42,541 nt of DNA from Candidatus Zixiibacteriota bacterium. Lineage in GTDB: Bacteria; Zixibacteria; MSB-5A5; GN15; PGXB01. The stretch is from NCBI GenBank assembly GCA_030667525.1, contig DAOUVS010000003.1:1-42541 (forward strand), written 5' to 3'. A model generated the notes under the pieces. That model ran no database searches. It had not been told where the DNA came from and was given only the letters and a program-made list of their open reading frames with translations. The position numbers were made by a program, and so were the translations under genes. Below are positions 29,470-39,429 of the stretch, one piece after another. Position 1 is the first letter of the stretch; each line of letters starts with the position of its first letter.

Positions 29470-30240
29470 TTAAAAATAAAAGGCTGCTCCAAGCTTGATC
29501 CGTGAGGCATCAAGGTGCAAACCGTCGTTGACCGTTTCGATATCATCGACAGTATGGTAGTAACCATCATAATCAAGCTCAAAGATATACCATTCGTTTT
29601 GCAGAACAATACCCCACTCAGCGAGAAGACTAAAATTTTTGCTGAGGAACCACTCCGATCCCAGTGCCGCTTCGAGACCCAATCCGAATTTTGTACTGTT
29701 GTCACTATATACTTCATCGTAGTAATTGTTGTAACCATCATTGTAATATAAGCGCACCATCCCCGGATCGGTCTCATTGATACTTATTCTCGGCCCGGCA
29801 CCCCAGAAAAATTGAAATCTGTTATCGGGCGAAGGATAATAAAGATATTGAAACGATAAATTGACTCCGGTAAAATCGAATTTGCTGTTATCATCAAGAT
29901 CGATTGATATATGGTCAGATTCAAACAATTCGTGCCGACTGTAATCGACTTCATGTCCATAAAATCCGAGATTAATTCTCGCCGCAGTATGTTTCGAAGT
30001 TTGCCTTTTCAATGAAAATCGAATACCCTGATAATCGTTATCGCCGGAATTCTCATCAGCTTTTCCATCAAAGGCGATCTGAAGCCCCCACGGATAGCTT
30101 TGAATATTGCTTTGCTTTTTTTTACTTCGGAATTGTATCGCCTGCGCTTGCTGACAGAAAAATAGAAGTATCATTATCGGCAGTAAGTATCCGATTGTTT
30201 TGTTTTTGAATAGGTTTCCCACTTTATCCCTTCCTTTCAA
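29470..30240 (-). CDS. Outer membrane beta-barrel protein
   Basis: Signal peptide LPIMILLFFCQQAQA, repeated amphipathic strands, terminal ASRIKLGAAFYF ending in aromatic residue. Confidence 0.72.
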   Translation of the reverse strand: MKGRDKVGNLFKNKTIGYLLPIMILLFFCQQAQAIQFRSKKKQSNIQSYPWGLQIAFDGKADENSGDNDYQGIRFSLKRQTSKHTAARINLGFYGHEVDYSRHELFESDHISIDLDDNSKFDFTGVNLSFQYLYYPSPDNRFQFFWGAGPRISINETDPGMVRLYYNDGYNNYYDEVYSDNSTKFGLGLEAALGSEWFLSKNFSLLAEWGIVLQNEWYIFELDYDGYYHTVDDIETVNDGLHLDASRIKLGAAFYF

Positions 30241-30494
30241 ATCATCAGTTTTGTTTCCTGCTTTTATATGATAACAAACGATGTGCCAAACCCCGAAACC
30301 TGTTGCTATTTTGTTACTTAGAAAACAAATTGTTTATTATCTCTTGGATGTTGCATTAAAATTGTTCGTTCAAAACAGCCAATGCCCAAAAACGAGCGGC
30401 CTGATAATTTTAGATTATAATCATTTTGATGAAGATGAAACATAAAGGCTCGCTTTTCGTATAGAAATTTAAACCGAAATTATGGGAGGATAAG

Positions 30495-31349
30495 ATGTCA
30501 ACGATGTCGAAGGTTTCAGTCTTTATTTTTATTGGGCTTCTAATTTTTAGTCTGAGTTCATTTGCCGACCCCAAAAGAGAAATTGTCAAAGAATTTGACA
30601 AAAAGGAGATGGTTTCATTAAAAACCGTTTCCGGAGATTGCATAATTAAAATCGGGACTACTGATAAAATCATTGTCAACGTTACAAATGAATACTCGCC
30701 GAGGGATTCTTTTGAACCAAGCTTTCGTGAACGTGATAACGCGCTCCGTATGAAAGAAAAAATGTATGGATCAAATCGCGGAAGTTCGACCTGGACAATT
30801 ACGGTTCCGCAGGGCACCGAAATTGATTTTTCATCCGCTTCCGGTGGAATGTTGATTCAGGATTACACCGGCGAATTGCGAGGTAGTACAGCTTCTGGCG
30901 ACTATGAACTTCTAAATTGTAAAGGTCTGTTTTATCTAAAGACTGCTTCCGGCTATTATGAGATCGAAAACTGTCAGGGCGAATTCGATATCAAATCGGC
31001 CTCGGGGAATATTGATGCCAGGGGTATAATTATAACGGATGAGTCCGAATTTGCATCTGCTTCTGGTAATGTCAGGGTTACTCTGGGAGCAACACCGGAA
31101 CATGACTTAAATGTCGGATCAGCATCGGGCAAAGCGGCCATCGATTATGGCGGAAATAAAATGGTCGGACTTTTTGAACTTACTACCAGGTATGATCACG
31201 GTCGCATTGACGCACCTTTTGAATTTGATAATGAAGAGAAGTTCCGCAAGAATGGCCAGCGGTATATTATGAAAAGTTTTACCAGAGAATCCGATCAACC
31301 GTTGATATCAATTGGAACCGCTTCTGGACGCGCCTCACTTAGAGAGTAG
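30495..31349 (+). CDS. DUF4097-like beta-solenoid secreted protein
   Basis: Periodic SASG/TASG turns (SASGGMLIQ, TASGDYELL, TASGYYEIE, SASGNIDAR, SASGNVRVT, SASGKAAID) after a signal peptide. Confidence 0.85.
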   Translation: MSTMSKVSVFIFIGLLIFSLSSFADPKREIVKEFDKKEMVSLKTVSGDCIIKIGTTDKIIVNVTNEYSPRDSFEPSFRERDNALRMKEKMYGSNRGSSTWTITVPQGTEIDFSSASGGMLIQDYTGELRGSTASGDYELLNCKGLFYLKTASGYYEIENCQGEFDIKSASGNIDARGIIITDESEFASASGNVRVTLGATPEHDLNVGSASGKAAIDYGGNKMVGLFELTTRYDHGRIDAPFEFDNEEKFRKNGQRYIMKSFTRESDQPLISIGTASGRASLRE

Positions 31350-31372
31350 ATAGATCAAATTGGAATAATAGT

Positions 31373-31930
31373 ATGGCACAAAGAATATGTCCGGTCTGGA
31401 TTGGATATTTACTGGCCAGTCCTATCCGGCGCCTGTTAGAAAACCCCGATAAAATATTGGGTGGTTACATAAAACCAAACATGGCCGTTCTTGATGTCGG
31501 CTGCGCTATGGGCTATTTTACTCTCGCAGCAGCCAAACTGGTTGGGCCGGACGGTAGAGTTTTTGCCGTTGACCTTCAACCAAAAATGATAAGCTCACTT
31601 AGGCGGCGTGCCATAAAAGCCAAACTGTTTGATCGAATCGAACCAATACTTTGTAACGAAACAAATCTGAATATAGATAATCTTATCGGGCAAATCGATT
31701 TTGCTCTCGCCTTCTATGTTGTTCATGAAGTCCCGGATGTTCCAAAACTGTTTGAGCAGATATATCGGACAGTAAAACTGGGCGGTAGGTTTTTTATAGC
31801 AGAACCTCGCGGGCATGTATCTGCCGACGAATTTAAAATCACTGTTGATTTGGCTCAGAAAGCCGGTTTTGAATTTATTGAGAAACCCGAAATCAAACGC
31901 GCCCGAACTGCTTTATTTTCAAAAAAATAA
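31373..31930 (+). CDS. Class I SAM-dependent methyltransferase (UbiE-like)
   Basis: AVLDVGCAMGYFTLAAAKLVGPDGRVFAVDLQPKMI; YRTVKLGGRFFIAEP. Confidence 0.87.
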   Translation: MAQRICPVWIGYLLASPIRRLLENPDKILGGYIKPNMAVLDVGCAMGYFTLAAAKLVGPDGRVFAVDLQPKMISSLRRRAIKAKLFDRIEPILCNETNLNIDNLIGQIDFALAFYVVHEVPDVPKLFEQIYRTVKLGGRFFIAEPRGHVSADEFKITVDLAQKAGFEFIEKPEIKRARTALFSKK

Positions 31931-32068
31931 TCTGCTTTTTAAGAATATTTTTTTGTTACTCGTTTCTTTTTCGTATATAAATATGTGATTTACAAATTTC
32001 CCCTGATCTGTAAATTGGTTAGCAATGGAATTTGTTATTTAAATCTAATTTTAAAAAGGAGATAAATT

Positions 32069-32419
32069 ATGAACGGTTTCTGTCACGTTGAGATTCCCAG
32101 CAAAGATTATGACAAAGCGGCCGAATTTTATAAGGCGGTTTTTGGCTGGGAGACACAAATTATCCCGGTAATGGATTACGCTATGTATAAAGCGCCCTCA
32201 GGCGTCAATGGCGGCTTCAATAAACATCTTGAGATTAATGCCAAAGCCGGAGTTTTGTTATACATCGAAGTTGAAAGTATCGAATCGTCACTAAAAACTA
32301 TTGAAGAAAATGGCGGCAAAAAAACTCAGGGTAAAACCGAGATCGCTCCTGAAATGGGATTTTTTGCGCTGTTTGCCGATTCCGAAGGAAACAATCTCGG
32401 ATTGTGGGCCAAAGCCTGA
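32069..32419 (+). CDS. VOC family (glyoxalase/bleomycin-resistance-like) protein
   Basis: FCHVEIPSKDYDKAAEFYKAVFGWE...MGFFALFADSEGNNLGLW; RBS aaggag. Confidence 0.92.
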   Translation: MNGFCHVEIPSKDYDKAAEFYKAVFGWETQIIPVMDYAMYKAPSGVNGGFNKHLEINAKAGVLLYIEVESIESSLKTIEENGGKKTQGKTEIAPEMGFFALFADSEGNNLGLWAKA

Positions 32420-32431
32420 TAATTTCTTTTA

Positions 32432-32468
32432 ATGCTGCCGGCTTTGATGTCGGCAGTATTTTTTTATT
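32432..32468 (+). terminator. Rho-independent terminator after the VOC gene
   Basis: atgctgccg-N10-cggcagtatttttttatt. Confidence 0.8.
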
Positions 32469-32597
32469 AAATTTCTATTTCTGCATCTTACCATTCTGTC
32501 ATTGACATTTTATTGATACCAACATTAATTATTCAAAAATATTTTTGATTAAGTTTTAGGCCTATTGCCGCTTTAATTTTTTAGGAGGTTACCGAAT

Positions 32598-33182
32598 ATG
32601 AGCAAAGATACCGTCCCGTCCAAACCGGTTAATAAAAATGTTCTTTGGATAATTATTACTGTTTTGCTTTTGATTGGCAATGTTATTCTTGTTATTAGTC
32701 TGATGAACACTAAAAGCGATCTGGAAAGATATAGCGAACCGGCCGATGAAATATCCAACCTCGAAATTAATCTTTCCGATTGTTATGTTCGCCTTGATGA
32801 TGCCATCGCGCGGGAAAAAGATAAAGATCGGCAGGTAACCAGATTAGAAAATCAAGTAAAGAAACTCAGGGAAGAGGCACGGGAAAAAGCCGGGTTATCC
32901 AGACAGGCGATCAGGGAATTTCAAAACACGGGACTACGAAATCCTGAACAGGAAATTATTGCCGATTTGCTGAAACACCCCAATTTAATTCCTGCAAAAT
33001 CGGGGGTTGTCGAAGGGATGAAATTTTTTGAGCAGAAAAAGATTATTATCCTCAGCCGTGAAATTGTTTTTGCACCTTTCACCGATGGTACCAAAAGTGG
33101 AAAGATGATTCTGGAGTACAGTATCACCAGCGATGGCCGGATTTCCTGGATCCCGATCAAAGCCTACGAAGGTGGCAATTAA
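32598..33182 (+). CDS. Single-TM protein with coiled coil, unknown function
   Basis: VLWIIITVLLLIGNVILVISLM TM followed by charged heptads; RBS taggagg. Confidence 0.75.
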   Translation: MSKDTVPSKPVNKNVLWIIITVLLLIGNVILVISLMNTKSDLERYSEPADEISNLEINLSDCYVRLDDAIAREKDKDRQVTRLENQVKKLREEAREKAGLSRQAIREFQNTGLRNPEQEIIADLLKHPNLIPAKSGVVEGMKFFEQKKIIILSREIVFAPFTDGTKSGKMILEYSITSDGRISWIPIKAYEGGN

Positions 33183-33206
33183 TTATAGATTGATTTTTGT
33201 GCCCCA

Positions 33207-33220
33207 TCCGCCGCGGCGGA
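33207..33220. repeat. 14-nt perfect GC palindrome in a REP-like cluster
   Basis: tccgccgcggcgga. Confidence 0.6.
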
Positions 33221-33243
33221 CTGTGGTTAGATTAGCTCAGTAG

Positions 33244-33268
33244 GGCAGGTGTCTTGCCGACACCTGCC
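33244..33268 (+). repeat. REP-like hairpin, possibly also a terminator for 32598..33182
   Basis: ggcaggtgtc-ttgcc-gacacctgcc, perfect 10-bp stem followed by ttttctttt. Confidence 0.65.
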
Positions 33269-33322
33269 TTTTCTTTTGTAGGTCAACGCTCCCCGAGGGT
33301 TGATGTCATATCTACGAAGTGG

Positions 33323-33345
33323 GTCAGGAGCCGTTCGTTGATGAC
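33323..33345. repeat. REP-like repeat copy A (degenerate)
   Basis: gtcaggagccgttcgttgatgac, sharing ggtcaggagccgt and tgacaat with copy B. Confidence 0.55.
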
Positions 33346-33614
33346 AATTGTGGAGCCGAGAAAATTAGTTTTGACAATTTTACTACTAAAATTTGTACCA
33401 AGTTCGCTAATCGTCCCAAGAATATCTCTATAATACAATACGTCTCATAGCATTACAGCAAAATGGGTTCGTTTTTCCGTTTTTTGTTTTTAGCGCATAT
33501 ATTCTCTCCCGCTTGAATTTAAATATGGACATAACTTACGCATATCAATTAGAGGGAGATGCCAGAATCAACATCGGATTTATAGGTAAAATGTAAAAAT
33601 TTTAGCTATAGTAG

Positions 33615-33637
33615 GTCAGGAGCCGTGCGCTCCTGAC
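33615..33637. repeat. REP-like repeat copy B
   Basis: gtcaggagc-cgtgc-gctcctgac, perfect 9-bp stem. Confidence 0.65.
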
Positions 33638-33642
33638 AATCT

Positions 33643-34113
33643 TCAATTCTCTTTTGAATCGTCTTTCTTATCTTCAAAAAGCGGCTGTTTGAATTCATCA
33701 GGATATTCAATTTTTGGTTTGGCAATACCAAAAAACCGCTGATACCATTTCCAGTTTTTCTTTTCGGCCTTGAGGAATTTCTTCAGCGCCTTTTCGCGAT
33801 CATACATATCGGCATCATACTTTTCAATCTTCTGAAGCAGATTCTCCATATTTTCGCGACGTTCCAAAGCAGCCCGGAAAACCTCATAATCACTGAAATT
33901 AAAAATTGTCTGGACAATCGGTTCAAAAAATATCATGGTTTGAGCACCGATATAATTTAAAGGTTTGACCGACTCAATAAACAGTATCGCAGGGACAGCC
34001 ATCCGCCACTGCACCACCTTTTTGGCGACTTTCTCCATAACAGCATCTTCTTCAGCCGGTATCGGCTCGCGACCGTCATTGCTCGGACCAACTTCACCTT
34101 TAAAAAATCCCAT
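33643..34113 (-). CDS. Hypothetical protein
   Basis: ORF with coding-like composition in a minus-strand gene run. Confidence 0.65.
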   Translation of the reverse strand: MGFFKGEVGPSNDGREPIPAEEDAVMEKVAKKVVQWRMAVPAILFIESVKPLNYIGAQTMIFFEPIVQTIFNFSDYEVFRAALERRENMENLLQKIEKYDADMYDREKALKKFLKAEKKNWKWYQRFFGIAKPKIEYPDEFKQPLFEDKKDDSKEN

Positions 34114-34126
34114 TTTACCTCTTTAC

Positions 34127-34636
34127 TTAATCTGCTTTATCCCGCCTGATCTTATCTTTCACAATCGCCATCACTTCGTCTTTGTTATACCAAAATTTAA
34201 TATAGATGCCGCGGAAATTCTCCAGTCGCGATGGCCGTGCAAACGGTGATAATAAAACCCCGTTTTTATCCGAGTAATACGAACGGTACTGCGACCAATT
34301 TTTCTCAAGTTTTTGCATTTTAGTGATGATAATAATTTTGTTATCAGTGAACTGGTAATGTGATGGAAAATAAAACCCGGCGAGCGAACCGGTCAGAATT
34401 AAAAAGCCAAGAATTGTAAACCAGACCGAAAAAGTGGCATAGTACACCACCGCTACCAGTACTGCAATAAGGATCGAAACCGCCACTGTGACTTTAATAT
34501 TTCTTTTAGCCGGATGACAAATCCAATCTAAAAGAATATTTTCATCTTCAGGATTATCGATAGCCGCTTTTACAGGTGAAACCTGTTTTTCCGGTAGTTC
34601 CAGCGAAATCTGTTTGTTTTTATGATCTTCAGACAT
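34127..34636 (-). CDS. Membrane protein, two TM segments with PH-like C-terminus
   Basis: Hydrophobic segments VTVAVSILIAVLVAVVYYATF and FTILGFLILTGSLAGFYF, then HYQFTDNKIIIITKMQKLEKNWSQYRSYYSDKNGVLLSPF. Confidence 0.68.
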   Translation of the reverse strand: MSEDHKNKQISLELPEKQVSPVKAAIDNPEDENILLDWICHPAKRNIKVTVAVSILIAVLVAVVYYATFSVWFTILGFLILTGSLAGFYFPSHYQFTDNKIIIITKMQKLEKNWSQYRSYYSDKNGVLLSPFARPSRLENFRGIYIKFWYNKDEVMAIVKDKIRRDKAD

Positions 34637-34644
34637 ACAAAAAT

Positions 34645-34869
34645 TTACTTCTCTTCTTTTTCAATATTGTCAGGAGTCCGATACCGTTCATTTTTAACCA
34701 GTTCCATCATCTTCAGAAGGTCTTTACCCTCAATGATTTTCTTTTCAATTAAAAGTCTGACCAATGCTTCCTGCGAAAGATTGTTGGACAGTGACAACTC
34801 CTCAAAAGATATATCGCGGACCTTGCCGTCGATCATCATTTTCAATGCAACTTTATTATTTTCACTCAT
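34645..34869 (-). CDS. Small hypothetical protein
   Basis: 74-aa ORF in tight spacing with neighbouring minus-strand genes. Confidence 0.55.
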   Translation of the reverse strand: MSENNKVALKMMIDGKVRDISFEELSLSNNLSQEALVRLLIEKKIIEGKDLLKMMELVKNERYRTPDNIEKEEK

Positions 34870-34907
34870 CGTTTTTGTTCTCCAATTTCTATCAGACGAT
34901 TTAAACT

Positions 34908-35708
34908 TCAGGTGCTGTACCCTTCCAGATCAAGAGCCACAAATTTAAAACCGACTTTTTTTAGTTCTGTTACAATTTTATTCCTGATCTCAACATCTAA
35001 AGCCCGCCCGATATCTTCCGGTTTCAGTTCCAATCGAGCAACTTCATTATGATATCGCACCCGAAAACCGACAAAACTAAGTTGACGAATTGCCGCTTCT
35101 GCCCGGTCGATCTGCTTCAGTCTTTCTTTAGTGATCCTTGTCCCGTACGGAAACCTTGAGGAGAGACATGCTGCCGCCGGTTTTTCGGAGAATGACAGAT
35201 TATATTTCCGGGCTATCTCTCGCAGTTCATCTTTACTAAGTTCCGCGTCCAAAAGGGGAGAGGCAACTTCTAATTCTTTGGCGGCATCGCGTCCCGGCCT
35301 GAAGTCACCAACATCCGAGGCGTTTGAACCGTCAAAGATAACCTCTACTTTATGTTTTTCAGCTATTGTTTTTAATTTTGAAAACAGTTCGCTCTTGCAA
35401 AAATAGCAGCGATTGGTTGGATTATTTTGATAATCGGGATTGCTCATCTCATCGGTGATAAGAAAAATATGCCGTTTTGGATCGAGACCGATCTCATTTG
35501 CAAACTTTTTGGAATCTTCGGCTTCACCCGATGCAAAAGATGCCGATTCCGAAGTTGCCGCATATACATTTTCAGCACCGATTGCTTTAATCGAAGCCCA
35601 TAAAACCATGGTCGAATCCAAACCGCCCGAAAAAGCAACCAGAACAGATTTGTACTGTCTGATATAATCAAGAAGTTTTGCTTCTTTATTTTCTATCGTT
35701 TCTGTCAC
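34908..35708 (-). CDS. larE: ATP-dependent sacrificial sulfur transferase LarE
   Basis: PP-loop SGGLDSTMVLWA; NRCYFCKSELFSKL; EKPAAACLSSRFPYGTRIT with the LarE cysteine context. Confidence 0.93.
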   Translation of the reverse strand: MTETIENKEAKLLDYIRQYKSVLVAFSGGLDSTMVLWASIKAIGAENVYAATSESASFASGEAEDSKKFANEIGLDPKRHIFLITDEMSNPDYQNNPTNRCYFCKSELFSKLKTIAEKHKVEVIFDGSNASDVGDFRPGRDAAKELEVASPLLDAELSKDELREIARKYNLSFSEKPAAACLSSRFPYGTRITKERLKQIDRAEAAIRQLSFVGFRVRYHNEVARLELKPEDIGRALDVEIRNKIVTELKKVGFKFVALDLEGYST

Positions 35709-35710
35709 AA

Positions 35711-37477
35711 TCAGAAATTGACCTTAATTGGAAGACCGCTTTCGATTTTAAAAACAGGCAACTCAATATTTTCATGTTTTTGTCCAAACGTTATCTTACC
35801 CGAAGCGCCGACAAAACCTCTTATGGTCGAAAGGTATTGCTTAATATCGGCCCGGGAAAACTGCCCATTGGATAGCGCCAGACTGATAAGCGACATCGCA
35901 TCATATCCGACCGTTTCGAGATGCCCCGGCTGCCGCCCATACTTAACGTCAAAATCAGCCATAAACTGCTGCGCCTTTTCGCTGGCACCGCTTTCGATGC
36001 GCCCTGAACTGAAGTAACAGGTTTTGGTAATATGATCGCCAAGCTTGTATACACGATCAGCACCCCAGCCATCACCACCAAGATAGGTTGTATTCAGGTT
36101 GTAAAAATCGATTTGGGGCAAAATCATTCGCAATTGGCCGGCCTCGGCCGGAATATAAATACAGTCGAGCCAAACCGGAACCTCTTCAGCTTCGATAGTG
36201 TCGCCATCATTATTTAGAAAAATTATTGAATCAAGCAACTGTCCAATTATTTGAGATTTTATATCTTTAACATACGGGCCAAAATCGGTTTCTTTGGTTC
36301 GAAAGTACTCAGTGCAGATAATTGTTCCACCCAGTTCAATAAAACGGGTCTCGAAAGCACGAGCCATCCTGAGGTTTTCCGGCGTCGTTGGCGTAAATAT
36401 CGCAGCCGTATCGGCACCAAGTTGACTCACCGCAAAATCGGCCATTTTACGACCCTGCCAGGCGAGATTCGGCAATAGTTGAAAACAGCTCGATGACAAT
36501 TCGGTCAGACCGGATTGACTTGCCGCCGGAATAATCAAAGGCAGGTCACCGCAGGCCAAAACCGCCGATGAAACAGCAGCTTCATTGCTCGTCAACGGAC
36601 CGATTGCCGCTGCCACCCCACCTGCCGACAAACGTCGTAGGATTCTGGCTGCCTCGATCTCATCACCACGGGTATCATAAACCACCGGCGTAATTTTTCG
36701 TCCGGTGTCGAGACGGTATTTGTCAAGCTGTAGAGTGATGCCATCAAGCATCGCTTCACCGAATTTCTGCAACTCTCCCGAAAGTGGAACCAGAATACCG
36801 ATCTCAACCTGTTGCTTTAACAACATCTCCGCCTGAGCAATCAGCCGTTCCGCCTCCGCCGATGAGCAGCCTGCAAGAAGCAACCGGATCGACTGAAAAC
36901 TATTCCCTTTTATCAATGACTGGCACAGCGGAACCAACAGCTCGCACCGTTTTTTTGCCGGAATCGTCGTTATCTCTAAATTTTCAATTACCGCCGAAGG
37001 TACTTTTTCGGCTAATCCCTGCAACGACTCGATAACTAGTTTGTCGAGTTTGCTATCCCGCGATGTTTTATAGGCGTTGCTATACGCTATTGCCGCCTGA
37101 TCAGCTTTCGCCAAAAAGCAGTTGATATTTCCTGAGAAAAAATAGGCATAAGGGACAAAGCTCGATTGCGGATAACGGTTGATGACATGATTAAAATCTT
37201 TCAGACTTTCTTCAAGGTACCCGGCGTAATATCCTGACTTGGCCGAAAAATACTGATAGGATGGGCCCATCCTGATATTACCACCAAAATCTGAAAGTTG
37301 CGAGAAAATCTGTTGAGCTTCGGAATACTGTTTCTGATTCAAGAGACGATGCGCCCGATTATAAAGGGCGTCATCATCGGCAGAAACAGATATTGGCCAT
37401 AAAAAGATCGTAAGCAGCAAAAACAGGGTTATAGATTCAAGACAATCCTTTGTTATAAATATATCGTTTTTATTCAT
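35711..37477 (-). CDS. TPR plus periplasmic-binding-protein (Leu/Ile/Val, LpoA-like) protein
   Basis: N-terminal TPR (YNRAHRLLNQKQYSEAQQIFSQL) then IGILVPLSGELQKFGEAMLDGITLQLDKY...AAIGPLTSNEAAVSSAVLACGDLPLIIPAASQSGLTE. Confidence 0.85.
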   Translation of the reverse strand: MNKNDIFITKDCLESITLFLLLTIFLWPISVSADDDALYNRAHRLLNQKQYSEAQQIFSQLSDFGGNIRMGPSYQYFSAKSGYYAGYLEESLKDFNHVINRYPQSSFVPYAYFFSGNINCFLAKADQAAIAYSNAYKTSRDSKLDKLVIESLQGLAEKVPSAVIENLEITTIPAKKRCELLVPLCQSLIKGNSFQSIRLLLAGCSSAEAERLIAQAEMLLKQQVEIGILVPLSGELQKFGEAMLDGITLQLDKYRLDTGRKITPVVYDTRGDEIEAARILRRLSAGGVAAAIGPLTSNEAAVSSAVLACGDLPLIIPAASQSGLTELSSSCFQLLPNLAWQGRKMADFAVSQLGADTAAIFTPTTPENLRMARAFETRFIELGGTIICTEYFRTKETDFGPYVKDIKSQIIGQLLDSIIFLNNDGDTIEAEEVPVWLDCIYIPAEAGQLRMILPQIDFYNLNTTYLGGDGWGADRVYKLGDHITKTCYFSSGRIESGASEKAQQFMADFDVKYGRQPGHLETVGYDAMSLISLALSNGQFSRADIKQYLSTIRGFVGASGKITFGQKHENIELPVFKIESGLPIKVNF

Positions 37478-37493
37478 ATTTATTTACCGTTGG

Positions 37494-38009
37494 CTACAAT
37501 GAATATTTTCCAAAATCTTCAGGATTTATTCGTTTTAATCTGTCTTTGAGCGATTCGGGATTATTGCTGAATGGCGGTCTCTGATTTTCTTTTGAATCCG
37601 GCATCTCTAATAATCCCTCTCCCAAATGGAACAGTGATTCCTCAACAAAAATAGGTGCCTTTGCTTTCAAAGCCAGCGCAATTGAATCAGATGGCCGCGA
37701 ATCTATCGAGAGACTGGTTCCGTCTGTTTTCAGCAAAACGCGGGCGTAAAAAGTCTGTTCACGCAAAGCAGTGATTTCAACTCTTTCCACTTCCGCCGAT
37801 AAAGCGGTAATAATCATTCGAATCAGATCATGTGTCATCGGACGTTTGGGTGGTATTGCCGAAAGTTCCATTGCGATTGCCCAAGCCTCGGAATGACCGA
37901 TCCAGATAGGCAGAACTTTATCGAGTTTCAGGGGCGATAGTATAACTACCGGTGAATTAGTCGTAACATCCAGAGCCAGACCATCGACCCTTGTCTCCAA
38001 CATCGCCAC
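37494..38009 (-). CDS. Bifunctional nuclease (DUF151) family protein
   Basis: LPIWIGHSEAWAIAMELSAIPPKRPMTHDLI...SRPSDSIALALKAKAPIFVEESLF. Confidence 0.92.
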   Translation of the reverse strand: MAMLETRVDGLALDVTTNSPVVILSPLKLDKVLPIWIGHSEAWAIAMELSAIPPKRPMTHDLIRMIITALSAEVERVEITALREQTFYARVLLKTDGTSLSIDSRPSDSIALALKAKAPIFVEESLFHLGEGLLEMPDSKENQRPPFSNNPESLKDRLKRINPEDFGKYSL

Positions 38010-38012
38010 AAA

Positions 38013-38459
38013 CTATTCCTTCCTGATTACCCATAACTTCACATTGGCAACAACGTCTTTTTCTACCTTTACCTGAATCGTATAGACGCCAAGTGACTTA
38101 ATAGCTTCATCAAGGATAACATTTCTTTTATCAATTTTGAAACCTTCAACGGCAACAAGATCAACAACATTCTGCGATGTTACCGAACCGAAAATTTTAT
38201 CTTCTTCGCCAACCAGAACATCATAGGTTAAAGACAATTTTTCGAGTTTATCTTTAAGACGCAAAGCTTCTGTTCTCAGCTTCTTTTCTCTGAGTTCATT
38301 CTGAGATTTGATCTCATCTATAGCCTTAAGATTGCCCTTGGTGGCAACCACCGCCATATTACGCGGAATCAAAAAATTACGGCCATAGCCGGATTTGACT
38401 TCAACCGCTTCGCCAGCTTTACCCAGCGATGATATATCCTGCCGTAAAATTACTTTCAT
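38013..38459 (-). CDS. rplI: 50S ribosomal protein L9
   Basis: MKVILRQDISSLGKAGEAVEVKSGYGRNFLIPRNMAVVAT. Confidence 0.97.
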   Translation of the reverse strand: MKVILRQDISSLGKAGEAVEVKSGYGRNFLIPRNMAVVATKGNLKAIDEIKSQNELREKKLRTEALRLKDKLEKLSLTYDVLVGEEDKIFGSVTSQNVVDLVAVEGFKIDKRNVILDEAIKSLGVYTIQVKVEKDVVANVKLWVIRKE

Positions 38460-38486
38460 ATTTTAATCCTTTCATTCATTTCAAAA

Positions 38487-39404
38487 CTATCCAATCATTC
38501 TTGCTTTGACATTACGAAAGTCAAAGTAGCTGTCAAACAGCCCAACCGCTGCGGCCAATATCAGACCGGGCAGTTGCAGAAAGATAAATCCAATATAAAA
38601 CAACACTCTCAAAAATAGCGAGAGCTTGATTTTTTTCAAATAATACTCGAACAATGCAAATCCAAAAGCAGCATAAAAGAATCCGATAAGCAGAATAATA
38701 TTATCAGCGACAACCATCAGCAGTTCACCGCCGATAAGCCGCATCATTATCGTTAATCCAATTATATACAGATAATAATCGGGCATTTTCCAATAATAGA
38801 AATTAACGAACCCGGGGAGAAATTCTCCAATAGCTTTTAAAAATATTACCAATAGTACCCAGCCGACAAAAAGCTGAGAGACTACCGATAAAACCATAAA
38901 AGCCGGTATCAAACGCTTGATAACCGTTATCGTTTGCCTCATTAACTCGATCATTTCACCTGCCTGATTGGATGTCCCGGCAAGACCGCCTTCTATCCAG
39001 CTTAGAGTTTTATCAAGAGCCTGGAAAATAACCGTTTTCTCCTGCCAAAAAAGGATAAGTACAACCGCGGTGATCGATAGAATGGATAACACAAAAACCC
39101 GTTGAATTGACATCCCCGAAGCAATCAAATAACCAAGTAAGGCTCCAGGTATAATCGCCTTGGCCCACATACTGATTATCAGAATATCGGTTCCATACAT
39201 TAGAATTGCCAGAAAGAGTGATCCAAATATCGAAACGGCCAAAAACAAATAACGTCTCCGGAAAGCGAATAGTATGACAAAAAACAAAGCGATTGTTTCC
39301 ATCAAATATCCGATCACCGGTATTCCCATTACAACCGGAAATGCCAGAATGGTCAGAATTCCGGACGGGTTGGTCACCTGCTCTATATTATCCCAAAAGG
39401 CCAC
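38487..39404 (-). CDS. DUF2232 (YybS-like) membrane protein
   Basis: Multi-TM ORF between rpsR and rplI, a typical location for DUF2232. Confidence 0.8.
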   Translation of the reverse strand: MAFWDNIEQVTNPSGILTILAFPVVMGIPVIGYLMETIALFFVILFAFRRRYLFLAVSIFGSLFLAILMYGTDILIISMWAKAIIPGALLGYLIASGMSIQRVFVLSILSITAVVLILFWQEKTVIFQALDKTLSWIEGGLAGTSNQAGEMIELMRQTITVIKRLIPAFMVLSVVSQLFVGWVLLVIFLKAIGEFLPGFVNFYYWKMPDYYLYIIGLTIMMRLIGGELLMVVADNIILLIGFFYAAFGFALFEYYLKKIKLSLFLRVLFYIGFIFLQLPGLILAAAVGLFDSYFDFRNVKARMIG

Positions 39405-39429
39405 TTTATTCCTTGCTTATTCGCAATTA

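Noticed and set aside
30830-31340. Periodic SASG-coding segments that could look like a DNA repeat array
   Set aside because: Periodicity is at the protein level (DUF4097 beta-solenoid); nucleotide copies are divergent.
33221-33270. tRNA-like string (attagctcagtagggcaggtgtcttgccgacacctgcc) resembling a D-arm
   Set aside because: No acceptor stem pairing, anticodon arm or T-loop (GGTTCGAATCC) follows; better explained as a REP-like or terminator hairpin.
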